The notes beneath the pieces were generated by a model. It saw only the letters and a program-made list of their open reading frames with translations. It made no database searches and was not told the DNA's origin. This document shows, one piece after another, positions 6,896 to 15,578 of a stretch of DNA of 17,584 nucleotides (the first letter of the stretch is position 1; every line of letters begins with the position of its first letter). The position numbers and the translations under genes were made by a program. This stretch comes from an uncultured Micromonospora sp. Lineage in GTDB: Bacteria > Actinomycetota > Actinomycetes > Mycobacteriales > Micromonosporaceae. The stretch covers positions 1-17,584 of the forward strand of contig CALGAM010000120.1 in NCBI GenBank assembly GCA_937951935.1. Direction: 5' to 3'.

Positions 6896-7789
6896 ATGCC
6901 AGGATCGCCGTACACGGATCTGGAGCGCCCGCCGCTCGACGCGGGACGGTTGCGCCGGGCCCTTGTCGTCCCCGACGGCCTCTGGACCGGGTTGGTGCTG
7001 CACACCGAGACCGGTTCGACCAACGCCGATGCGGCGGAGGCGGCCCGGTCCGGCGCGCCGGAGGGGCTCGTCGTGATCGCGGAGCGGCAGACCGCCGGTC
7101 GGGGTCGCCGCGGCCGCTCCTGGGAGTCGCCGGCACGGGCCGGGATCGCGGTCAGCGTGCTGCTGCGGCCCGGGGTGGCCGTGCCGGACCGGGACTGGCC
7201 GGCGGTGCCGGCGGCCCGGCACGGCTGGTTGCCCCTGCTGGCCGGTGTCGCGCTCGTCGAGACGGTGAGCCGACTCGCCGAGCTGCGCTGCGCCCTGAAG
7301 TGGCCCAACGACCTGCTGGTGTGGCCGCGCCCGCCGTCGTCGGAAGGCGAGGCGAAGTGTGCCGGGATCCTGGCCGAGGGGGTGACGACGGGCGGGGAGG
7401 AGCCCGCGGTGGTGCTCGGGATCGGGCTCAACGTCACGTTGCGCTCCGACGAGCTGCCGGTCAACCCCACCGGTCTGCCGGCCACCTCGCTGCGGCTGGC
7501 GGGCGCGGCGACCACCGATCGGGACCCGCTGCTGCGTGAACTGCTGCGCGGCGTCGAGCGCTGGTACGGCCGCTGGCGCGCCGCCGGCGGGGACGCCCGG
7601 GGATGCGGGCTGCACGAGGCGTACGTGCGCAACTGCGCGACCCTCGGCCGCAGGGTGCGGGTGCTGGTGCCGGCCGGGAACGACGTGGTCGGTGTTGCCA
7701 CCGGGATCGACGTGGACGGTCAGCTGGTGCTCGACACCGCCGCCGGGGAGCGTCGGTTGGCGGCGGGCGACGTGCTCCACCTGCGCTGA
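6896..7789 (+). CDS. birA: Biotin--[acetyl-CoA carboxylase] ligase
   Basis: A 297-residue biotin protein ligase that adenylates biotin and attaches it to the carrier lysine of acyl-CoA carboxylases. The substrate loop motif is GRGRRGRSW (68-76), the ATP/biotin-site motif is KWPNDLLV (135-142), followed by KCAGIL (154-159) and VLGIGLNV. The small C-terminal SH3-like domain is present (VRVLVPAGNDVVGVATGIDV and after). There is no N-terminal helix-turn-helix, so it is a monofunctional ligase, not a BirA-type repressor. The ATG at 6896 is set by the TACGCT box 6 bases upstream and by the strand/helix pattern preceding TETGSTN (37-43). Its divergence from the carboxylase beta gene is the standard actinobacterial arrangement. 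Confidence 0.95.
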   Translation: MPGSPYTDLERPPLDAGRLRRALVVPDGLWTGLVLHTETGSTNADAAEAARSGAPEGLVVIAERQTAGRGRRGRSWESPARAGIAVSVLLRPGVAVPDRDWPAVPAARHGWLPLLAGVALVETVSRLAELRCALKWPNDLLVWPRPPSSEGEAKCAGILAEGVTTGGEEPAVVLGIGLNVTLRSDELPVNPTGLPATSLRLAGAATTDRDPLLRELLRGVERWYGRWRAAGGDARGCGLHEAYVRNCATLGRRVRVLVPAGNDVVGVATGIDVDGQLVLDTAAGERRLAAGDVLHLR

Positions 7790-8096
7790 ACGGCACCGTC
7801 GACCGGGGCGGGGCGTCGCGGTGCTCGCGGTGTGGCGGTGAACCCCGACAGCGGGTCGTGCCACCGGAGGTCCGCGCGGTCCCGCCGGGGCAGCCGGCGG
7901 GTGCCTGCCGGAGCCGACGCCGCCGGGGCGGCCGACGTCCACCGGATCGGTCCCGCGGGATCGGCGTCGGGGCCGGACGTCCGCCCGACCGGCCCCGGTC
8001 AGGGGGTCGGTAAAGACTCGGTACCGGTTGCCGCCACCGCGGGCGCGCAACAGCTACGGTCACCGCGGACGTTCGTGTATGGACGAGGAGGTTGGG
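7790..8096. other. Intergenic region upstream of the PH-domain gene
   Basis: I see no convincing gene in these 307 bases. There is an imperfect direct repeat, GACGTCC plus ten further bases, at 7934-7950 and 7976-7992 (17 bases, 3 differences), and a palindrome TCCCGCGGGA at 7951-7960 between copies of the word ATCGG. TACGGT at 8055-8060 is a possible -10 box giving a leader of about 30 bases. The repeats could be operator sites, but nothing ties them to a regulator. Confidence 0.35.
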
Positions 8097-8672
8097 GTGG
8101 CGTTCCCCGAGGACGTGCTCACCTCGGATGAGCATGTCGTTGCACATCTGCACCCGCACTGGAAGGCGCTGGTCCGACCGGTGCTGGTGCTGGTCGTGGC
8201 GGTCGCGGCCGTGGTGGCCGGTTTCGTGTTCCTGCCGTCGGACGGCCTGGGCGCGATCGCCCGGTACGTCGTCGTGGCGCTCGCGCTGGTCGCGGTGCTG
8301 GTCTTCAGCGCCTGGCCGTACCTGGTCTGGCGTACCACCCACTACCTGTTCACCAACGAGCGGGTGCTGCTGCAGAAGGGCGTCTTCTCGCGCGACCGCC
8401 GGGACATCCCGTTGAGCCGGGTCAACGACCACTCGATGAGCCAGCGGTTCATCGAGCGCCTGTTCGGCTGCGGCACGCTGACGATCGAGTCGGCCGGCGA
8501 GCGGGGCCAGTCGGTGCTGGTCGACGTCCCGAACGTGGAGAAGATCCAGACGACCCTGTACGAACTGGTCGAGGCGCTGCACGACAAGCACTCGCTGGGT
8601 GACGGCGAGATGCGCGAGATACTCGCGGACATGGTGGAGGGCAAGCCGCTGCGCGAGCAGCAGGCCCGGTAA
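8097..8672 (+). CDS. PH domain-containing membrane protein (bPH_2/DUF304 family)
   Basis: A 191-residue protein with two TM helices (about 24-46 and 56-78), then a bacterial PH-like domain (about 80-160) containing HYLFTNERVLLQKGVFSRD (82-100), DIPLSRVND (103-111) and a GTLTIESAGERG stretch (126-137). The last 30 residues form an acidic, helical cytoplasmic tail. This is the YdbT/bPH_2 architecture; molecular function is unknown. The GTG at 8097 is chosen for its strong GAGGAGG (8085-8091) five bases upstream. An in-frame ATG at 8079 would add MDEEVG but has no ribosome site. Homologs sit next to birA in many actinobacteria (Rv3278c in M. tuberculosis, from memory), so the position is conserved. 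Confidence 0.9.
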   Translation: MAFPEDVLTSDEHVVAHLHPHWKALVRPVLVLVVAVAAVVAGFVFLPSDGLGAIARYVVVALALVAVLVFSAWPYLVWRTTHYLFTNERVLLQKGVFSRDRRDIPLSRVNDHSMSQRFIERLFGCGTLTIESAGERGQSVLVDVPNVEKIQTTLYELVEALHDKHSLGDGEMREILADMVEGKPLREQQAR

Positions 8673-8705
8673 CGGAGGCCGGGTAACGGGAGGCCACCAG
8701 GCGGA

Positions 8706-8759
8706 CACCGGCCGGGCGGTGGGTCAGGGCCACGCACCGGCCGGCCCGCGCGGGGCCGG
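8706..8759. terminator. Two hairpins between the PH-domain gene and gtrA
   Basis: CACCG-N6-CGGTG at 8706-8721 and CCGGCCC-GCGCG-GGGCCGG at 8741-8759 (7-bp stem, 5-base loop) lie in the 263-bp gap between convergent genes. The second is a good candidate terminator serving either strand. Nothing else stands out in the gap except a near-duplicate of TAACGGAGGCC right after the PH gene. Confidence 0.5.
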
Positions 8760-8935
8760 GTCGTCCGCCGGGCCGCACCTCGTCGTCCTCCGGCGGCTCG
8801 TGCCGGCCGCCGCGCCGCAGGTCGAGGCCGGCATCGGGTCGGGGCGTGCCGGCGTCGGGCGAGCCGTGCCGTGGTTGCCGGATCGGCCGGGTCGCCGTCG
8901 TCGACCCTGGCGGGCCGCTTCTCCAGCCGGTCGGA

Positions 8936-9601
8936 TCAGCGAACCGGCGGCCGGGCGGTCGCCTTCAGGTCCGCGACGTCCAGCTCGGTGGCCAACTCCG
9001 TCTCCAGCTCGGCGTCGAGGGTCTGGGCGGGTTCGGCGACCGGGTCCAGTGCGGTGAGCTCCTCGCCGTCCCGGCGGGTGGCGGCCTGGTTCGGAGCGTC
9101 CGTTCCGCCGGTCGACGTCGCCGTGGGAGGCGGCGCAACCGTGTGGTCGGGGGAGTCGGCACCCGGCACCGACCGGCGGAACACGAACGTGCGGTACGTC
9201 CAGAACCGGAAGATCGTGGCGAGCGCCACACCTATCGTCTTCGCCACGTTCAGCGCCAGCAGGCTCCTGAACTCGAGCCCGTACTTGGCCAGGGCCAGCA
9301 CCCCCAGCTCGATGGCCAGACCGGTGGCGTTGAACAGGAAGAACAGGATGGTCTCCCGGTGTATCGCCGACTTCGGCCGGTCCCGGTACGTCCAGTGCCG
9401 GTTCATGAGGTAGGAGGTGCAGGTGGCGACGATGGTCGCCACGACGTTCGCCTTCAGCTGCCCGTCGGCGAAGACGGTGAGCACGAGCGCGTTGAAGACC
9501 GCGTAGTTGACGACGGAGTTGATGCCTCCCACGGCACCGAACTTCAGTGCCTCCCGGAGGAACCGCTGCCAGCGTTCGGGCAACATCCGGACGAAACGCA
9601 T
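8936..9601 (-). CDS. GtrA family membrane protein with acidic C-terminal tail
   Basis: A 221-residue protein with the four-helix GtrA fold: helices near 20-43, 50-66, 84-106 and 117-136. It has the family signatures FGAVGGINSVVNYAVF (21-36), NRHWTYRDR (67-75) and RFWTYRTFVFR (132-142). GtrA proteins are small flippase-like factors that move or present polyprenyl-phosphate-linked sugars. Residues 145-221 are a hydrophilic, Pro/Thr- then Glu/Leu-rich tail (ELETELATELDV, 198-209) not seen in the neighbour and probably cytoplasmic. The ATG at 9601 is fixed by a TAAGGT box 6 bases upstream. It lies 78 bp downstream of a second gtrA-like gene on the same strand. A GtrA-like gene near the PH-domain/birA locus matches the mycobacterial order (Rv3277). 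Confidence 0.9.
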   Translation of the reverse strand: MRFVRMLPERWQRFLREALKFGAVGGINSVVNYAVFNALVLTVFADGQLKANVVATIVATCTSYLMNRHWTYRDRPKSAIHRETILFFLFNATGLAIELGVLALAKYGLEFRSLLALNVAKTIGVALATIFRFWTYRTFVFRRSVPGADSPDHTVAPPPTATSTGGTDAPNQAATRRDGEELTALDPVAEPAQTLDAELETELATELDVADLKATARPPVR

Positions 9602-9607
9602 TCGAAC

Positions 9608-9613
9608 ACCTTA
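9608..9613 (-). promoter_or_regulatory. -10 box of the downstream GtrA gene (leaderless)
   Basis: TAAGGT on the minus strand lies 6 bases before the ATG at 9601. It lies inside the 78-bp gap between the two tandem GtrA genes, so the second gene can be transcribed independently. Confidence 0.55.
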
Positions 9614-9679
9614 GGGCAGTCAGCTGGGCCGGTCTCGCCGGCTGTTCGGGGCAGGTCGTGGCAGATGGCAGATGGTGGG

Positions 9680-10228
9680 TTACGGACTCCGGTGTCCCTC
9701 GGTGATTATCTCTGGGGCGTCGGAGGCGGCCGGACCGACGAAGACGAACCGCCGGTACGACCAGAAGCGGAAGAACGTCCCCAGAGCCGCGCCGACGACG
9801 TTGCCCGCGATGTTGTCGGCCACCAGGGACTTGAACACGCTCGGCCAGAGGCTGCCCAACCCGTAGTGGCTGACGGCAAGGCAGGCCAGCCCGATTCCCA
9901 GGCCGACCGCGTTGAAGAAGAAGTAGAGGGAGTACTCCCGGGCCATGCCGGAGCGCTCCCGGTGCCGCCAGGTCCAGAACCGGTTGCCGACGAAGGCGAC
10001 CGTGGCGGCGGCCACGGTGGAGAAGGTCTTCGCCGTCAGTGTCTCCCAGCCGAGGCTCGCCTTGGCGAGGTTGAAGAAGGCGAAGTCGACCGCGAAGGCG
10101 ATCGCCCCCACCGTCCCGAACTTGCCCAACTCATGAACAAGATGGCCGAAACGGTCCCACAGGTGGAGAAGGAGGCCGCGCCGGGTGCCCGGGGATGAGG
10201 GCTGTTCGCCGGTGGCGGTGGAGGACAC
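9680..10228 (-). CDS. GtrA family membrane protein
   Basis: A 182-residue four-helix GtrA protein, with helices near 36-55, 66-82, 98-120 and 136-153. Conserved motifs are GKFGTVGAIAFAVDF (35-49), GNRFWTWRHRER (81-92) and TFFRFWSYRRFVFVG (151-165). It is a divergent paralog of the gene directly downstream and lacks that gene's long acidic tail. The GTG at 10228 is chosen because TAGGCT lies 7 bases upstream and the TM fold begins soon after; the frame stays open to 10528, but that extension is Arg/Pro-rich shadow sequence. The transported lipid-linked sugar cannot be read from sequence. Confidence 0.88.
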   Translation of the reverse strand: MSSTATGEQPSSPGTRRGLLLHLWDRFGHLVHELGKFGTVGAIAFAVDFAFFNLAKASLGWETLTAKTFSTVAAATVAFVGNRFWTWRHRERSGMAREYSLYFFFNAVGLGIGLACLAVSHYGLGSLWPSVFKSLVADNIAGNVVGAALGTFFRFWSYRRFVFVGPAASDAPEIITEGHRSP

Positions 10229-10235
10229 GGGTCTG

Positions 10236-10241
10236 AGCCTA
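10236..10241 (-). promoter_or_regulatory. -10 box of the upstream GtrA gene (leaderless)
   Basis: TAGGCT on the minus strand lies 7 bases before the GTG at 10228. It uses the same hexamer and the same 7-base spacing as the M50 gene promoter at 3389. Confidence 0.55.
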
Positions 10242-10679
10242 CCGGTTGCCGGGCGCGGCCACGTCCCCACCGGCCGACTGCCGTCGCATCGCGCCCAAAG
10301 AGCCGAACGGTCGGGGTGGCCCGGTCCCGTCACACCGGGCCGGGCCCGGGCGGCTGCCCGCCCACACCCGCGGCGGCGTCGCCGCCCCCGTCGCGCCGGT
10401 ACGGCTGGGACGTCCGGGATTGTCGGGGCTGTCGGAGAAGATGTGCGAACCGTGACAGGATGAAATGTCCTGGAAAGACCTGCGCGAATCTGCGCGTGGG
10501 AGCGAGTGAAGCAGCGGCTGTCACGCACCGCGGTCGCGTGTCGAGCAGTTCTTCACGTCAGTCTGGCTGTCCCGAACGGCTGATCGGTTTACGCTGACGG
10601 AAATTCCATGCTTTCACCGGCGGCGCCGTCGCCGGCTCGTTCGGCACCGCACGATCGGTGAACGGTCAGCGTCGACCAA

Positions 10680-10685
10680 AAGGAG
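10680..10685 (+). promoter_or_regulatory. Ribosome-binding site of pckG
   Basis: AAGGAG, 7 bases before the ATG at 10693. It is the strongest Shine-Dalgarno in the window apart from that of the small membrane protein at 16867, and contrasts with the leaderless genes around it. Confidence 0.8.
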
Positions 10686-10692
10686 AACTGCC

Positions 10693-12537
<1,845 letters not shown>

Positions 12538-12568
12538 CGGGCCGACCGTGACGGGGCGCGGTCGCCGA

Positions 12569-12600
12569 GCCCGGCGGTAGCGGAGATCCGGCCGCCGGGC
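12569..12600 (+). terminator. Terminator hairpin after pckG
   Basis: GCCCGGCGG (12569-12577) pairs perfectly with CCGCCGGGC (12592-12600), giving a 9-bp stem with a 14-base loop. It starts 32 bases after the pckG stop codon and is the longest perfect stem with a loop that I found in the window. Confidence 0.65.
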
Positions 12601-12637
12601 GCGCCGGCGGTGGCCCGTACCGGGCATCATCGTCGGC

Positions 12638-13552
12638 ATGACGACGACGGCCGCCGGTACGAGCACGAAGCGGCCGCCCGCCGTCCGCGTGCTGCTCTGG
12701 TTGCTGGTCGCGACCGCCGCGGCCACCGTCGTGGTCGACGTCCTCAACTGGCGGTACGCCCCGGACCGGGGCGTCGGGCTCGTGGTGCGGACCGGCTGGG
12801 CGCTGCTGCGGTCACTCGGGTTCCTGCTGCTGATCTGGCACGTGCGGCGCGGGCGGGCCGCGGCCCGCCCGCTCGGGCTGATCCTCGCCGTGACCACCGT
12901 TTTCGCGGTGGGACGGCTGATCGTGCCCCGGGTCGGGGTGCCACCGGCGCCCGGGCTGCTCGGCTTCGCCGTCCTGGCCGCGCTCTGTGCGGCGGTGGTC
13001 TGGCTGCTCTACCGTTCGCCGGCGGTACGGGCCCACCTGGTGCGGCACCCCAACCGGCTCGTCCTCCACCGCCGGGGCATCGCCTGGCGGGAGGCCGCCC
13101 CGCGTCGGCCCATGGTCACCGGTTGGCTGCTCACCGCCCGGGTCGCCGCGCTGACGTACGGGCCGCTGAGCCTGGTGCCCTGCCTGGTGGCAATCGGCAC
13201 GATTCTCGACGGGCGGCTGCTCGTCGCGCCTACCGTGGTGCTGTGGTTCGTCGTCGGCGTCGCGGTCAACTACGCGGTGCTGTTCGTCAGCTTCTTCCTG
13301 CTCCGGGGCCGTCGGTGGGCCGCCGGTCTGCTGGTGCTGCTCACCGCCCTGGTGCTTCTGGTCGACCTGCCGCTGTGCTGGCTGCTGCTCGGCCTCGACG
13401 GCCTGGTCCGGGACGGTGCGCCGCTGCTGGTGGCCGCCGCGACGACCCTGTACGCGCTGCGCCGCGCCGCCCGGGTCGGCGGGACGGAGGACCGGCGGGC
13501 GGACGGTGCGGCGGCGGCCGCCGGTGTGCCGGTGACCGCCCCGCCGGGGTGA
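12638..13552 (+). CDS. Multi-pass membrane protein of unknown function
   Basis: A 304-residue protein I do not recognise. It has about eight hydrophobic segments (near 16-36, 52-68, 78-95, 106-125, 165-188, 196-222, 228-250 and 258-275), separated by short Arg-rich loops. The largest loop (126-160) is basic and begins after LLYRSPAVR. There is no catalytic motif. The ATG at 12638 has CATCAT ending 7 bases upstream, a weak variant of the leaderless -10 pattern seen elsewhere. Its stop codon is 14 bp before the prenyl-reductase-family gene, so it is probably co-transcribed with that gene and may act with it at the membrane; this is inference from position only. Confidence 0.8.
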   Translation: MTTTAAGTSTKRPPAVRVLLWLLVATAAATVVVDVLNWRYAPDRGVGLVVRTGWALLRSLGFLLLIWHVRRGRAAARPLGLILAVTTVFAVGRLIVPRVGVPPAPGLLGFAVLAALCAAVVWLLYRSPAVRAHLVRHPNRLVLHRRGIAWREAAPRRPMVTGWLLTARVAALTYGPLSLVPCLVAIGTILDGRLLVAPTVVLWFVVGVAVNYAVLFVSFFLLRGRRWAAGLLVLLTALVLLVDLPLCWLLLGLDGLVRDGAPLLVAAATTLYALRRAARVGGTEDRRADGAAAAAGVPVTAPPG

Positions 13553-13566
13553 GGTGAGCGTCGGCC

Positions 13567-14706
13567 GTGGAGACCGTCGACGTGGCGGTGGTCGGCGCGG
13601 GGCCGGCAGGCGCCTGCGCCGCGCTGGCGGCCCGCCGGCTCGGCGCGGACGTGCTCCTGCTGGACCGCGCCGACTTCCCGCGGGACAAGGCCTGCGGGGA
13701 CGGCATCGCCGCGCACGCCCTCGACGTCCTGGCCGGCCTCGGCGTGCCGGACGCGGTCGCCGGCTACCGTCCGGTGTCCGCGCTGCGGCTGGTGGCGCCC
13801 GGCGGCAACCAGGTGGCGCGCCCGCTGCCTCGCCCGGCGTACACGGTGCCCCGTACGGTCTTCGACGCCCGGCTGGTGGCGGCGGCGCTGGCGGCCGGCG
13901 CCGGGCTGCGCCGGCACAGGGTACGCCGGGTCGAGGTCACCGGCGATCGGGTGGTGCTCGACGACGTTGTCGCTGCTCGGGCCGTGGTCGGGGCCGACGG
14001 CGCCGGTTCGGTGGTCCGCCGCGCCCTCGGGCAGGGCGCCAACCCGCGGGGGCACGTGGCGCTGGCGATCCGGGGCTACGCCCCGGCTCCGGCGGGCCTG
14101 GCCGAGCAGCGCATCGTCACCTCGGCCGCGCACTGGCCAGGCTACGCCTGGGCGTTTCCCATCGGTGACGGCCGGGCCAACGTCGGGTACGGGGAGGTGC
14201 TGACCGGGCGGCCGCTGCGCCGCGGCGACCTGCTCGACCGGCTCGCCGCCCTGCTTCCCGGCGTCGACCCCGGCACGGTCACCGGGGTGCGGGCGCACCA
14301 CCTGCCGCTGTCGACCCGCCGGCCGGTGCCGGGGCGGGGTCGGGTCGTCCTCGCCGGAGACGCGCTGTCGCTGGTCAATCCCTTCACCGGCGAGGGGATC
14401 TTCTATGCGGTCCTGTCCGGTGCCCTCGCCGGGGCGGCCGCCGCCGGCTCGCCGCACGCCGCGGCCGACCGTTACGCCGCCGCGTTGCGCCGCCGGCTGG
14501 GCCGGCACCTGCGGCACAGTTCGGCCGTGGCCGGGCTGGCCCGGTGGCGGCCGGTCGTCGACGCGGTGGTCGGGGCCGCCGCCCGGGACGCCCGGGTGTT
14601 CCGGACCCTGGTCGAACTGGGGCTCGGTGACGGCCGACTGGACCTGCGCACGGTGGCCGGGATGGTCGCCGCCGCGCCGGGCGTCCTCCGGCCGTACTTC
14701 CGCTGA
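13567..14706 (+). CDS. Geranylgeranyl reductase family FAD-dependent oxidoreductase
   Basis: A 379-residue flavoprotein. It has the N-terminal dinucleotide motif VVGAGPAGACAAL (8-20), the geranylgeranyl-reductase signature KACGDG (41-46), ADGAGS (143-148) and the FAD-binding GDALSLVNPFTGEGI (264-278). Members saturate isoprenoid double bonds, for example in chlorophyll side chains, archaeal lipids or menaquinone tails (MenJ); the substrate here is unknown. The GTG at 13567 has GAGGTGAG about 7 bases upstream, overlapping the end of the preceding gene, and the Rossmann strand begins at residue 3, which fixes the start. A Z-prenyl diphosphate synthase follows after 26 bp, which favours a polyprenyl substrate (inference). 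Confidence 0.9.
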   Translation: METVDVAVVGAGPAGACAALAARRLGADVLLLDRADFPRDKACGDGIAAHALDVLAGLGVPDAVAGYRPVSALRLVAPGGNQVARPLPRPAYTVPRTVFDARLVAAALAAGAGLRRHRVRRVEVTGDRVVLDDVVAARAVVGADGAGSVVRRALGQGANPRGHVALAIRGYAPAPAGLAEQRIVTSAAHWPGYAWAFPIGDGRANVGYGEVLTGRPLRRGDLLDRLAALLPGVDPGTVTGVRAHHLPLSTRRPVPGRGRVVLAGDALSLVNPFTGEGIFYAVLSGALAGAAAAGSPHAAADRYAAALRRRLGRHLRHSSAVAGLARWRPVVDAVVGAAARDARVFRTLVELGLGDGRLDLRTVAGMVAAAPGVLRPYFR

Positions 14707-14719
14707 CGACTCTGATCGG

Positions 14720-14725
14720 TACGCT
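14720..14725 (+). promoter_or_regulatory. -10 box of the Z-prenyl synthase gene (leaderless)
   Basis: TACGCT lies 7 bases before the ATG at 14733. The intervening GCAGGGG is a poor ribosome site at best. It allows transcription separate from the reductase gene. Confidence 0.55.
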
Positions 14726-14732
14726 GCAGGGG

Positions 14733-15503
14733 ATGAGCCTGCGCGACCTGATTTACTCCGTGTACGAGCGGCGTCTGACGGCGAAGCTCGCGGGTAAGCC
14801 CATACCGCGACATGTCGGGGTGATGTGCGACGGCAACCGGCGGTGGGCCCGGGAGATGGGCTTCGTCGACCCGAACGACGGGCACCGGGTTGGCGCGGCC
14901 AAGATCAAGGAAGTGCTCGGGTGGTGCGACCAGGCCGGAATCGGGCACGTCACGCTCTATCTGCTCGCCACCGACAACCTGCGCCGCCCGGCCAGCGAGT
15001 TGGATCCGTTGATGCAGATCATCGAGGATCTCGTCGTCGAGCTGGCCGAGGAGGGCAACCCCTGGCGGTTGCGGATGGTCGGGGCGCTCGACCTGCTGCC
15101 GGCGCAGACCGCCGCGGCGTTGAAGGCGGCCGAGGAGCGGACCCGGGACCGGACCGGCGGGGCCCAGGTCAACGCGGCGGTCGGATACGGCGGTCGGCGG
15201 GAGATCGCCGACGCGGTCCGGTCGCTGCTGTGGGAGTTCGCGGCCGCCGGCGGGACCATCGAGGAACTCGCCGAGATCCTCGACGTGGAGCACATCGCCA
15301 AACACCTCTACACCCGGGGACAGCCCGACCCGGACCTGGTCATCCGGACCAGCGGCGAGCAGCGCCTCTCCGGCTTCCTGCTCTGGCAGTCGGCGCACTC
15401 CGAGTTCTACTTCTGCGAGGTCAACTGGCCGGACTTCCGCCGCATCGACTTCCTCCGGGCCCTGCGCTCGTACGCCAACCGCCAGCGTCGGTACGGCCAG
15501 TAG
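14733..15503 (+). CDS. uppS: Short-chain Z-isoprenyl diphosphate synthase (Rv1086 type)
   Basis: A 256-residue cis-prenyltransferase. The catalytic motif is MCDGNRRWAR (31-40, Asp33), followed by YLLATDNLRR (76-85), VGYGGRREI (150-158) and the pyrophosphate-binding RTSGEQRLSGFLLWQ (205-219). These are the signatures of the UppS family that builds undecaprenyl/decaprenyl carriers for peptidoglycan and arabinogalactan. In detail it looks closest to M. tuberculosis Rv1086 (omega,E,Z-farnesyl diphosphate synthase), which shares the CDGNRRWA form and the tail RALR-Y at the same place; so it may make the C15 starter, not the full carrier (from memory, not a search). A second, longer-chain UppS is expected elsewhere in the genome. 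The symbol is family-level. Confidence 0.93.
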   Translation: MSLRDLIYSVYERRLTAKLAGKPIPRHVGVMCDGNRRWAREMGFVDPNDGHRVGAAKIKEVLGWCDQAGIGHVTLYLLATDNLRRPASELDPLMQIIEDLVVELAEEGNPWRLRMVGALDLLPAQTAAALKAAEERTRDRTGGAQVNAAVGYGGRREIADAVRSLLWEFAAAGGTIEELAEILDVEHIAKHLYTRGQPDPDLVIRTSGEQRLSGFLLWQSAHSEFYFCEVNWPDFRRIDFLRALRSYANRQRRYGQ

Positions 15504-15520
15504 CGTTCTCGCGTCGCACC

Positions 15521-15546
15521 AGCCCGCCGGCCGGGCCCGACGGGCT
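15521..15546. terminator. Hairpin between convergent uppS and otsB
   Basis: AGCCCG (15521-15526) pairs with CGGGCT (15541-15546) across a 14-base GC-rich loop. It sits in the 75-bp gap between the two stop codons and could terminate both transcripts. Confidence 0.5.
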
Positions 15547-15578
15547 CGGTGCCGCGCGCCGCCGACGCCTGCCCCGGC

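Larger units (their letters stand above)
10229..10692. other. Divergent intergenic region between gtrA and pckG
   Basis: These 464 bases hold no convincing gene. Near the gtrA side are GC-only hairpins, GGGCGG-CTGC-CCGCCC (10348-10363) and GGCGG-CGTCG-CCGCC (10372-10386). Further on the composition becomes less GC-rich: inverted repeat CAGGA-N7-TCCTG at 10456-10472, TACGCT at 10590-10595 (a possible pckG -10 giving a leader near 90 bases), and CACCG-N6-CGGTG around 10646-10661. The size and the structures suggest pckG is regulated here; no known riboswitch is recognised. Confidence 0.45.

Noticed and set aside
3234..7136. Very long minus-strand open frame (about 1300 codons)
   Set aside because: It runs antisense to the M50 and reductase genes and in another frame of pccB. 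The translation is Arg/Pro/Gly-rich low complexity, typical of stop-poor shadow frames at this GC content.
6860..8050. Upstream in-frame extension of pccB (minus strand)
   Set aside because: Antisense to birA and unrelated to carboxyltransferases; the GTG at 6859 gives the family's normal length.
10229..10528. 100-residue N-terminal extension of the second GtrA protein
   Set aside because: Arg/Pro-rich, no ribosome site, and the TAGGCT box places the start at 10228.
12610..13557. Overlapping 315-codon frame over the multi-pass membrane protein gene
   Set aside because: Arg/Ala/Pro-rich translation with no hydrophobic periodicity; the other frame shows clear TM segments and a clean junction to the next gene.
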